This document shows positions 24,801 through 31,965 of a DNA stretch of 64,000 nt, piece after piece. How positions within the stretch are numbered: position 1 is the first letter of the stretch; each line of letters starts with the position of its first letter. The notes beneath the pieces were generated by a model that was not told the DNA's origin, ran no database searches, and was given only the letters and a program-made list of their open reading frames with translations. Made by a program: the position numbers and the translations under genes. The DNA comes from an uncultured Ruminococcus sp. (GTDB lineage Bacteria; Bacillota; Clostridia; Oscillospirales; Ruminococcaceae): the NCBI GenBank assembly GCA_934474025.1, contig CAKSMF010000003.1:62001-126000 (forward strand). The letters are read 5' to 3'.

Positions 24801-25585
24801 AGTCTCTTTAAGAGTTTAACTTTTTTCTGACCTGCCGGAAGTCCTACAAGTTCATTTTTAAGGTCATCAGCAATAAGCTCAATATTATTTTTCCAGTCAA
24901 CATCAACAAGGCTGGCAAACTTCATGCATTCTTCGCAAGTACATTCAGTAGGTTTTTTTGTACAATGTACTTTTTTAGTGCCAAGGTATATTTTTCCCAT
25001 ATCAACAAGACGATTTTTGAGAGCGTCATATCTTTCCGGGTCATATTCCTGAAGAAGTTTTTTTATAGCTTCTGCACCCATTTCAGCTTTGAAATCGTCA
25101 CCATATTTTTCAAGATATGAGAGATATTCTTTTTCAGAAAGCATTTGTTTCTTGAAAAGTTCGGTATTGCCTGGGTCAGTAACTATATATTTCGTAAAAT
25201 AGAGAACTTCTTCAAGACGTTTTTGAGATATTTCAAGAACCTGTCCGATTCTGGACGGAGTGCCTTTGAAATACCATATATGTGAAACTGGTGCTGCAAG
25301 TTCAATGTGTCCCATTCTTTCACGACGAACTCTTGCACGTGTTACTTCAACTCCACAACGGTCACAGATTTTGCCTTTGAAACGGATTTTTTTAAATTTA
25401 CCGCAGTGACATTCCCAGTCCTTTGTAGGTCCGAAAATTCTTTCACAGAAAAGACCGTCACGTTCTGGTTTTTGAGTTCTGTAGTTTATGGTTTCGGGTC
25501 TTTCAACAACGCCGTAAGACCAGCTTCTGATTTGTTCAGGTGAAGCAAGACCGATTTTTATTGATTCAAAAGTATTAAATTCCAA
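21866..25585 (-). CDS. rpoC: DNA-directed RNA polymerase subunit beta'
   Basis: 1239-aa catalytic subunit of RNA polymerase. The N-terminal zinc finger (CHCGKFKKIRFKGKICDRCG) is near residue 60. The catalytic NADFDGDQM motif holding the active-site Mg2+ is near 498. The second zinc site (CKARTGVCAKCYG) is near 925. The trigger-loop region and GEPGTQLTMRTFHTGG are present. Length is normal for Firmicutes. The start is TTG 25585, preceded by AGGAGG with 7 nt spacing. It follows rpoB in one operon with an 83-bp gap containing an inverted repeat. Its last 42 codons exist again as a relic at 21555-21683. Confidence 0.98.
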   Translation of the reverse strand: MEFNTFESIKIGLASPEQIRSWSYGVVERPETINYRTQKPERDGLFCERIFGPTKDWECHCGKFKKIRFKGKICDRCGVEVTRARVRRERMGHIELAAPVSHIWYFKGTPSRIGQVLEISQKRLEEVLYFTKYIVTDPGNTELFKKQMLSEKEYLSYLEKYGDDFKAEMGAEAIKKLLQEYDPERYDALKNRLVDMGKIYLGTKKVHCTKKPTECTCEECMKFASLVDVDWKNNIELIADDLKNELVGLPAGQKKVKLLKRLQIIEAFRLSGNKPEWMILDAVPVIPPDLRPMIMLDGGRYATSDLNDLYRRVINRNNRLKRMLELDAPDIIVRNEKRMLQEAVDALIDNGRHGRPVTGPNNRALKSLSDMLKGKQGRFRQNLLGKRVDYSGRSVIVVGPELKMYQCGLPKEMALELFKPFVLKRLVDKKAIANIKSARKLIDRADNKVWDALEDVIKDHPVMLNRAPTLHRLGIQAFEPILVEGRAIKLHPLVCSAFNADFDGDQMAVHLPLSAEAQAEARFLMLAANNLLKPSDGKPVAVPSQDMVLGSYYLTMDKPGELGEGKIFRDVDEALMAYNEHDVSLHAKIKVKITKDIGDKKVSKIIDATVGRLIFNENIPQNLGYVDRTNSDKQFDLEIAFLVGKKQLSDIIERCIKIHGTTTTSEVLDRIKALGYKYSTKAALTVAVCDASIPPEKKQILASADAEVEQITNEYEFGYISAQEKTKKIISLWTNTTDEVTKKLKENFDRYNPIWMMADSGARGSISQIRQLAGMRGLIANTSGTVIEIPIRANYREGLNILEYFIASRGARKGLADTALRTADSGYLTRRLVDVSQDVIIREEDCGTTEGIEVYEIKNGNEIVEPFIERLVGRYLSEDLRDESGELIVSRNKLITDADAKKIIDSGIEKIKIRSVLECKARTGVCAKCYGANLANNSIVSVGEAVGVIAAQSIGEPGTQLTMRTFHTGGVASADAEDITQGLPRVEELFESRRPKGAAILSRISGTVHIEEIKTTQNIIVTNDETGETENYMIPYNLKVRVTEGEKIEKGTRLTEGNIYPTDILNILGTQAVQNYIINEVQKVYRLQGVDINDKHIEVIVRQMLRKIKVEETGSSYLLPGTLIDRKEIDIINGEIQARIDAGEYDLQLVETSPVLQGITKASSNSDSFMAAASFQETTKALTDAAIRGKSDKLLGLKENVIIGKLIPAGTGMECYSHVKVVKNESYVEHNTTPINPIV

Positions 25586-25614
25586 ACTGCTACCTCCTGC
25601 AAAATAAAGGGAAT

Positions 25615-25647
25615 ACAGAACTGCCGTTTTGACAGTTCTGTAAACGG
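25615..25647 (-). repeat. Inverted repeats in the rpoB-rpoC intercistronic gap
   Basis: ACAGAACTG (25615-25623) pairs perfectly with CAGTTCTGT (25633-25641). An alternative pairing joins CCGTTT (25624-25629) with AAACGG (25642-25647). No T-run follows on the minus strand, so it is not an ordinary terminator; a processing or attenuation element is possible. Confidence 0.7.
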
Positions 25648-25668
25648 ATTTATGATACGGATATAATA

Positions 25669-28600
25669 TTAGTCCTCATCGGAGGGGTCGTCAATGTCAA
25701 AGCTGTCAAAGAGGTCATTGTCATCATCTATAACGAGTTCGTCGTCTTCCTCGTCATCGAATGAAAATTCGTCATCGGTGAAGTCCTCGGAACTTTCCAC
25801 ATCGTTTTCGTCCTCGTCAAAAGTGAAGCCTTCTTCTCTTATATCGTCATCGGAATATTCTGTATTATCGTCAGTTTTTTCTTCTGAGAATGAAGTATCA
25901 CGGGACGGCATCGGGTCATCATCATCAAAGTTTTGTTTAAGGTCGATTTCTTCCTGATTAATGTCAAGAACCTTAACATCAAGACAGAGGGACTGCATTT
26001 CCTTGATAAGAACCTTAAAGGCTTCCGGAATACCTGGTGAAGGAACATTCTGACCCTTTACAATAGCTTCATAAGTGCTTACACGTCCGAGAGTATCATC
26101 AGATTTTACTGTAAGGATTTCCTGAAGTGTATAAGCTGCACCATAAGCTTCGAGAGCCCAAACTTCCATTTCACCGAAACGCTGACCGCCAAACTGTGCC
26201 TTACCACCGAGAGGCTGTTGAGTTACGAGAGCGTAAGGACCTACTGAACGAGCATGAATTTTATCGTCAACAAGGTGGTGGAGTTTGAGGTAGTACATAT
26301 AACCAACAGTTACACGGTTATCGAATTTTTCACCGGTTCTGCCGTCGTAAAGAGTAAATTTACAGTCTTCGGTAAATTCAAGGGCATTAGGATTGATAAC
26401 TTTGTCCATAGAATTAAGAATAAAGTCGTCATTTCTATGAGCAAGACTATGAGCGTTTGCCTCTTTGAAGCATTCACGAATATCATCTTCATGAGCACCG
26501 TCAAAAACAGGAGTCATTATATGCCAGCCAAGAGCCTTACAAGCCATACCGAGATGAACTTCAAGAACCTGACCGATATTCATACGTGAAGGAACGCCGA
26601 GAGGGTTAAGCACGATGTCAAGAGGAGTACCGTCCGGAAGGAATGGCATATCTTCTTCAGGGAGGATACGTGAAACGACACCCTTATTACCATGACGACC
26701 AGCCATTTTATCGCCGACAGTAATTTTTCTCTTTTGTGCAATATAACAGATAACACGCATATTAACACCGGCACTGAGTTCGTCGCAGTTTTCTCTTGTA
26801 AATACCTTTACATCTACAATGACACCAGATGCACCATGCGGAACTTTAAGGGAATTATCTCTTACTTCACGGGCTTTTTCACCGAAAATAGCACGGAGGA
26901 GACGTTCTTCAGCAGTAAGTTCAGTTTCGCCCTTTGGAGTAACCTTACCAACAAGGATATCACCGGAATTAACTTCTGAACCGATACGAATAATACCATT
27001 TTCATCAAGATTAGCAAGAGCATCATCACCAACGTTAGGAATATCTCTTGTAATTTCTTCCGGACCTAATTTTGTATCACGGCATTCAATGTCATATTCT
27101 TCAATATGAACAGAAGTGAATACATCTTCACGGACAAGTCTTTCATTAAGAAGTACAGCATCTTCGTAGTTGTAACCTTCCCATGTCATGAAACCGATAA
27201 GAGCGTTTTTACCGAGTGAAATTTCGCCGTCAGCGGTAGCAGGACCATCAGCAAGTACAGTACCCTTTGTGACTTTCTGACCGACTGAAACAATAGGTTT
27301 CTGATTTACACAAGTACCCTGATTCGAGCGTTTGAATTTTGTAAGCTGGTATTTGTGTTCAATGCCTGTATCGTCAATCATATGGATTCTGTCAGCATCA
27401 ACATAAGTGATAGTACCATTGTTTTCAGCAACGATACAAACACCAGAGTCAACGGCAGCTTTGTATTCCATGCCTGTACCAACGAAAGGTCTTTCGGTTT
27501 TAAGGAGAGGAACAGCTTGTTTCTGCATGTTTGAACCCATAAGAGCACGGTTAGCGTCATCGTTTTCAAGGAAAGGAATCATTGAAGTTGCAACTGAAAC
27601 GACCATTTTTGGTGAAACGTCCATGAAATCAACTTTTTCACGTTCGCATTCAAGAATCTGGTCACGGTAACGAGCGTTAACACGAGGACGCTTGAGTTTT
27701 CCGTCTTCTGTAAGAGGTTCGTTAGCCTGAGCAACAACATAATTATCTTCGACATCAGCTGTCATATAAACAACTTCATTAGTAACAACGCCTGTTGTTT
27801 TGTCAACACGTCTGTAAGGAGCTTCAATGAAGCCATAGTCATTGATACGTGCAAAAGTTGCAAGATAGGAAATAAGACCGATGTTAGGACCTTCAGGAGT
27901 TTCAATAGGACACATTCTGCCATAGTGGCTGTAATGAACGTCACGTACTTCAAATCCGGCTCTGTCTCTTGAAAGACCACCAGGACCGAGGGCAGATAAA
28001 CGTCTTTTATGAGTGAGTTCTGAAAGTGGATTGTTCTGGTCCATGAACTGTGAAAGTGGTGAGGAACAGAAAAATTCTTTCATAGCGGAAGAAATAGGTC
28101 TTATATTGATGAGTGACTGTGGAGTAAGAGTATTAATATCCTGTGTCTGAATGTTCATTCTTTCACGGATACCACGTTCCATTCTTGCGTAGCCTATTCT
28201 GAACTGGTTCTGAAGAAGTTCGCCTACTGAACGGATACGTCTGTTTCCGAGATGGTCAATATCATCAACAGTTCCCACACCTTCGCAGAGGTTGAGGAAG
28301 TAGCTTATAGTTGCGAAAATATCATCAAGAATAATGTGCTTTGGAACAAGTTCATCAGCACGTTTTTTTACATTTTCTTCGAGTTCGTCATCATCAGCGG
28401 AAGTTTCAAGAATTTCACGGAGAACTTTGAAAGAAACTTTTTCATTTACGCCGTATTTTTCAGCATCAAAATTAATGTATGGCTTAATGTCAACCATTCC
28501 GTTGCCAATGATTTTAGCAACTTTTGAAACCATACGTACATCAGTTTCATCTCTGTCGTTTTTGTAATATTCCTTAACTTCAACGTTTACGAAAGCGTAA

Positions 28601-29577
28601 TAAACACCAGCCTGTTCAATTGCACAAGCTCTGTCATAAGAGATGATTTCACCAGCGTCAGCCATTATTTCGCCTGTCATAGGATTGATTACAGGTTCAG
28701 CAAGAATATGACCGGCAAGACGTGAAGCAATGCCTAATTTCTTGTTGTACTTATAACGACCAAAACGGCAAAGGTCATATCTTTTTGCATCAAAGAAAAG
28801 GTTATTGAGGTGAGTTATAGCACTTTCAACCGTAGGTGGTTCACCTGGACGGAGTTTTTTATAAACATCTATAAGGGCTTCTGAATTGTTTTTAGTGCCG
28901 TCTTTTTGTAAGATAGTTTGTTTAAGGCGGTCATCATCACCGAACATATCGTAAATTTCTTCATCGGTGCTTATTCCGAGGGCTCTTATAAAAGTAGTAA
29001 TCGGGATTTTTCTGTTTTTATCAATACGTACATAAACAACGTCATTTGAATCCATTTCATACTCAAGCCATGCACCTCTGTTAGGGATAACTGTTGTGCT
29101 GAAAAGGTCTTTACCGGTTTTATCCTTTTCAAAGGCGTAGTAAACACCAGGGGAACGGACAAGCTGTGAAACTATAACACGTTCTGCACCATTGATAACG
29201 AAAGTTCCGCTGTCGGTCATAAGAGGGAAATCACCCATATAAATTTCGCTTTCACTAACCGCACCGGTTTCCTTGTTGCAAAGGGTAGCAGTTGCTCTCA
29301 TAGCCACCTGATAAGTAGCACCTCTTGATTTGCATTCGGCGAGAGTGTACTTAGGTTGGGTATCAAATTTGTAGTCCTTGAAATTGAGAACAAGATTACC
29401 ATTGTAGTCAGTAATGGCGGTCATATCACGGAAAACTTCACGTAAACCCTCTTCTCTGAACCACTTATATGAGTTCTTTTGAACTTCAATAAGGTTTGGC
29501 ATTTCGAGGGGTTCGGTAATCTTACCGAAACTCATTCTGACATTTTTTCCCAGTTGCTTAGGTGTAACATTCACCAT
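25669..29577 (-). CDS. rpoB: DNA-directed RNA polymerase subunit beta, with acidic C-terminal tail
   Basis: 1302-aa RNA polymerase subunit. It carries the rifampicin-pocket segment SQFMDQNNPLSELTHKRRLSAL (about 28050-27990), GPGGLSRDRAGFEVRDVH, the ETPEGPNIGLI motif, and GDKMAGRHGNKGV near the active site. The C-terminal part ends after QSLCLDVKVLDINQEEIDL. It then continues with about 90 extra residues made almost only of Asp, Glu, Ser and Phe (25670-25940), unlike the short ends of Bacillus or E. coli RpoB. The ATG follows AAGGAGG. The gene has its own strong promoter and a long leader; no rplL or rplJ precedes it, so rpoBC is separated from the ribosomal-protein cluster here. Confidence 0.98.
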   Translation of the reverse strand: MVNVTPKQLGKNVRMSFGKITEPLEMPNLIEVQKNSYKWFREEGLREVFRDMTAITDYNGNLVLNFKDYKFDTQPKYTLAECKSRGATYQVAMRATATLCNKETGAVSESEIYMGDFPLMTDSGTFVINGAERVIVSQLVRSPGVYYAFEKDKTGKDLFSTTVIPNRGAWLEYEMDSNDVVYVRIDKNRKIPITTFIRALGISTDEEIYDMFGDDDRLKQTILQKDGTKNNSEALIDVYKKLRPGEPPTVESAITHLNNLFFDAKRYDLCRFGRYKYNKKLGIASRLAGHILAEPVINPMTGEIMADAGEIISYDRACAIEQAGVYYAFVNVEVKEYYKNDRDETDVRMVSKVAKIIGNGMVDIKPYINFDAEKYGVNEKVSFKVLREILETSADDDELEENVKKRADELVPKHIILDDIFATISYFLNLCEGVGTVDDIDHLGNRRIRSVGELLQNQFRIGYARMERGIRERMNIQTQDINTLTPQSLINIRPISSAMKEFFCSSPLSQFMDQNNPLSELTHKRRLSALGPGGLSRDRAGFEVRDVHYSHYGRMCPIETPEGPNIGLISYLATFARINDYGFIEAPYRRVDKTTGVVTNEVVYMTADVEDNYVVAQANEPLTEDGKLKRPRVNARYRDQILECEREKVDFMDVSPKMVVSVATSMIPFLENDDANRALMGSNMQKQAVPLLKTERPFVGTGMEYKAAVDSGVCIVAENNGTITYVDADRIHMIDDTGIEHKYQLTKFKRSNQGTCVNQKPIVSVGQKVTKGTVLADGPATADGEISLGKNALIGFMTWEGYNYEDAVLLNERLVREDVFTSVHIEEYDIECRDTKLGPEEITRDIPNVGDDALANLDENGIIRIGSEVNSGDILVGKVTPKGETELTAEERLLRAIFGEKAREVRDNSLKVPHGASGVIVDVKVFTRENCDELSAGVNMRVICYIAQKRKITVGDKMAGRHGNKGVVSRILPEEDMPFLPDGTPLDIVLNPLGVPSRMNIGQVLEVHLGMACKALGWHIMTPVFDGAHEDDIRECFKEANAHSLAHRNDDFILNSMDKVINPNALEFTEDCKFTLYDGRTGEKFDNRVTVGYMYYLKLHHLVDDKIHARSVGPYALVTQQPLGGKAQFGGQRFGEMEVWALEAYGAAYTLQEILTVKSDDTLGRVSTYEAIVKGQNVPSPGIPEAFKVLIKEMQSLCLDVKVLDINQEEIDLKQNFDDDDPMPSRDTSFSEEKTDDNTEYSDDDIREEGFTFDEDENDVESSEDFTDDEFSFDDEEDDELVIDDDNDLFDSFDIDDPSDED

Positions 29578-29749
29578 AGGCGGAACCTCCTTATTTTTGT
29601 ATATTCAGACCTGTCCGGATTAATAAAACAGGTCATTAATTGGTGTGTGGCATCACACGAACGGAAAAATTTTTCAAAAACTCTTGACAAGCCCGTTATG
29701 GTGTGATATAATAACATGATAATAGAAGTTTCTTCTTATATCGATACAT
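29578..29749 (-). promoter_or_regulatory. Structured 5' leader of rpoBC
   Basis: From the predicted start near 29749 to the rpoB ATG there are about 170 nt. Hairpin 1: ATCACAC+AACGG arms (29707-29693) pair with CCGTT+GTGTGAT (29664-29652), 12 bp with small bulges. Hairpin 2: GACCTGT/ACAGGTC (29634-29608). No known riboswitch or ribosomal-protein leader was recognised. Confidence 0.6.
29684..29712 (+). promoter_or_regulatory. Perfect-consensus promoter firing rightward inside the rpoB leader
   Basis: TTGACA (29684-29689), 17-bp spacer, TATAAT (29707-29712). It faces the rpoB promoter and probably drives the MBL lipoprotein gene with a leader of about 215 nt. Confidence 0.75.
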
Positions 29750-29755
29750 TATAAT

Positions 29756-29784
29756 ATTATAATACATTTTGTCGGATATGTCAA
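29756..29784 (-). promoter_or_regulatory. Perfect-consensus promoter of rpoBC
   Basis: On the minus strand: TTGACA (29784-29779), 17-bp spacer, TATAAT (29761-29756). The remaining 29785-29935 holds no gene that I can see. Confidence 0.85.
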
Positions 29785-29935
29785 GAGGGTATGGCAATTT
29801 TTGTGAAAAGCACCGGATTAAATATGAAATTTAGCTTTATTTTTACAAATATGTACAAAATTTTATGAGAATTAAATTTATAAAACTGAAACTTATTTTT
29901 TCATGAAGTCGGATTAACAGAAAGGAGAATTTTTT

Positions 29936-30748
29936 ATGAAAAGAATTATATTAATTTTGCTTGCTGTTTTTACTTTGATTTCATGTTCTGCAAAAACTGA
30001 AACTTATCCTGATTTTACAATAGATTTTCTTGATGTCGGAAAGGCTGACTGTATGATTTTAAGAACTGAAAATAGTACGGTTGTAATTGATTGCGGTGAA
30101 AAAGGCGACGGCAAAGAAATAGTTGAGTTGCTTAATGAAAATAATATAGAATCCGTTGATTATCTGATAATTACGCATTATGATAAAGACCATGTTGGCG
30201 GTTCGGCAAGGCTCATAAATGATATTGAAGTTAAAAATGTTTTAGCACCTGACTATGAAGAAGACAGTTCCGAAATGAAAAAATATCTTAAAGCCCTTGA
30301 CGAAAAAAATATAACACCATCTCTTATAACGGAAGATACTTCTTTTGTACTTGACGGCGTTGAATATAATATTTACGCTCCGCAAAAAACTTTTTATGGT
30401 GAAGATGATGACAATGACTTTTCACTTGTTACAAAAGTAAGCTATCATGATACAACAATGATTTTTGCTGGTGATGCTATGGAACAGCGATTATCTGAAA
30501 TCATGAATATAGGTAAATGTGATTTGCTGAAAGTTCCATATCATGGCAGAGAAATTGATAATCTTGAAAGTTTTTTGAGTGCTGTAAGTCCGGAATATGC
30601 TGTTATTTGCACTTCTAAAGGAGAATTTGCGGACGAAACTGAAAGTCTTTTAGAAAAATACAAAATACAATATTATGCTACATGTTATAATGGAAGAATT
30701 ACAGCAGTAAGTGACGGTAACAAAATAACCTTTACAACAGAAAAATAG
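29936..30748 (+). CDS. MBL-fold (ComEC C-terminal-like) lipoprotein
   Basis: 270-aa exported lipoprotein with a lipobox ending LISC (Cys17). The rest is a metallo-beta-lactamase fold of the ComEC/Rec2 C-terminal type: FLDVGKADCMIL near residue 31, THYDKDHVGG with the HxxxDH metal site near 82-87, FAGDAMEQRL near 177, and KVPYHG near 199. Such stand-alone extracellular MBL proteins are common in Clostridia and are suggested to be phosphodiesterases or nucleases, but the substrate here is unknown. ATG is preceded by AAAGGAG. It ends at a bidirectional terminator. Confidence 0.85.
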   Translation: MKRIILILLAVFTLISCSAKTETYPDFTIDFLDVGKADCMILRTENSTVVIDCGEKGDGKEIVELLNENNIESVDYLIITHYDKDHVGGSARLINDIEVKNVLAPDYEEDSSEMKKYLKALDEKNITPSLITEDTSFVLDGVEYNIYAPQKTFYGEDDDNDFSLVTKVSYHDTTMIFAGDAMEQRLSEIMNIGKCDLLKVPYHGREIDNLESFLSAVSPEYAVICTSKGEFADETESLLEKYKIQYYATCYNGRITAVSDGNKITFTTEK

Positions 30749-30778
30749 ACGTATACTTAAAAAAGTATGCGTCTATTT
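30744..30778. terminator. Bidirectional terminator between convergent genes
   Basis: Stem ATAGACGTATACTT/AAGTATGCGTCTAT (one wobble) with a short A loop, flanked by A and T runs. It overlaps the MBL stop codon. Confidence 0.88.
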
Positions 30779-30781
30779 CTG

Positions 30782-31921
30782 TTATTTGCGATTCTTTTTG
30801 AAATAAAGCCCTACTGCTTCACTTGCAGAAAGCATAACAATTGAAGTAATTGTACAGACTATTGAAATAACATAAAGTATTCCGGCAAGGGCAAAACTTC
30901 CGTTGTGTTGTGGAATCATTGCAAGTCCTGGGAAAACTTGTATTATTCCGCAGACGACAAGTATAAATGTTGCGAGCGATTTGAAACCGCCCATACCAGT
31001 AATAAGAGTAAGTGAACCTACAGCACTTACAATTGCAATATACATAGCAGAATTTTTAATTATGCCACCAATTCCGCTGAGGGAAGATTTATAATCAAGA
31101 CCGAGTTTTCCGCCGTATAATAGGTAAAATGCTACTGCACCAACGACTCCGATAATAGCTATTACAATAGTAATTACGAAACCTTTTTCAGCAAGTTCAG
31201 CATTACGTTGTTCTTTGAGTTCAAGCATCATACGCAGACTTTCTTTAGAATCCTTTTGATTTGACGTAAGTTGTGATGATACTGCTTGTTTAGCACCTTC
31301 ACGCTTTGCACGTTCAACGTCCTCATCAACGTATTTAGGAACATATTTAGGTAATTCCGGTTCTTCGTCGAGTACAGGGGCTTCAACTGGTTCTTCTGGT
31401 GGGGGAGTAGTTTCTTTTTCTTCTGGAGCAGGAGGATTATAATTATCTTCGTCCAGTACCGGTGCGGTAACTGTAGCCGGAGTTTTTTCTGCACCCATTT
31501 GTTCACGACGCATATCAAGAACCTGTTGTTGCTGTACGTCAGAAAGATTATCAAATATTGCACGTAATTCCGGATTGAAACTTGCTATTATTTCTTCATC
31601 AGTTACAATAAGTTTGTCTGAAGATGTTTCTTCCGCCTTAGAAGAAATAGTTCCCATATCGTCCAGTGTAAGAGTATCAACGCCGGTAGGAGCACCTTTT
31701 CTTACATCAAAAGCGGAATTATAATTTGATTGCATATCATCTAATACAATAGCTTCAACGCCGGTAGGAGCACCTTTTCTTATGTCAAGAGCTGGATTGT
31801 AATTGCTTTCCATACTGTCAAGTACAGGAGCATCAACACCAGTGGGAACGCCTTTTGTTGTAGATGTATTTGTATATTCTATATCTTCCAGAACAGGAGC
31901 AAAATTATTGTCATCGGGCAT
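30782..31921 (-). CDS. Membrane protein with 26-residue KGxPTGV repeats, unknown
   Basis: 379-aa protein. The N-terminal half (about 1-240) is polar and probably disordered. It contains two full 26-residue repeats and a third partial one starting KG(A/V)PTGV(D/E), each followed by xLD(S/D)M(E/Q)SNYN. The short motif APVL(D/E) recurs before and after them, followed by a Pro/Glu-rich stretch. A charged helix (about 215-245) leads to four hydrophobic spans (about 247-375). No signal peptide, so the tail is likely cytoplasmic. No family recognised. The repeated motif could be a docking site for a partner protein. It follows the transglutaminase gene by 44 bp on the same strand and may be in the same transcript. 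Confidence 0.7.
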   Translation of the reverse strand: MPDDNNFAPVLEDIEYTNTSTTKGVPTGVDAPVLDSMESNYNPALDIRKGAPTGVEAIVLDDMQSNYNSAFDVRKGAPTGVDTLTLDDMGTISSKAEETSSDKLIVTDEEIIASFNPELRAIFDNLSDVQQQQVLDMRREQMGAEKTPATVTAPVLDEDNYNPPAPEEKETTPPPEEPVEAPVLDEEPELPKYVPKYVDEDVERAKREGAKQAVSSQLTSNQKDSKESLRMMLELKEQRNAELAEKGFVITIVIAIIGVVGAVAFYLLYGGKLGLDYKSSLSGIGGIIKNSAMYIAIVSAVGSLTLITGMGGFKSLATFILVVCGIIQVFPGLAMIPQHNGSFALAGILYVISIVCTITSIVMLSASEAVGLYFKKNRK

Positions 31922-31965
31922 TAAATCACCTTCTCTTCAAAGAATTTATCTGTTTTAATTTATGT

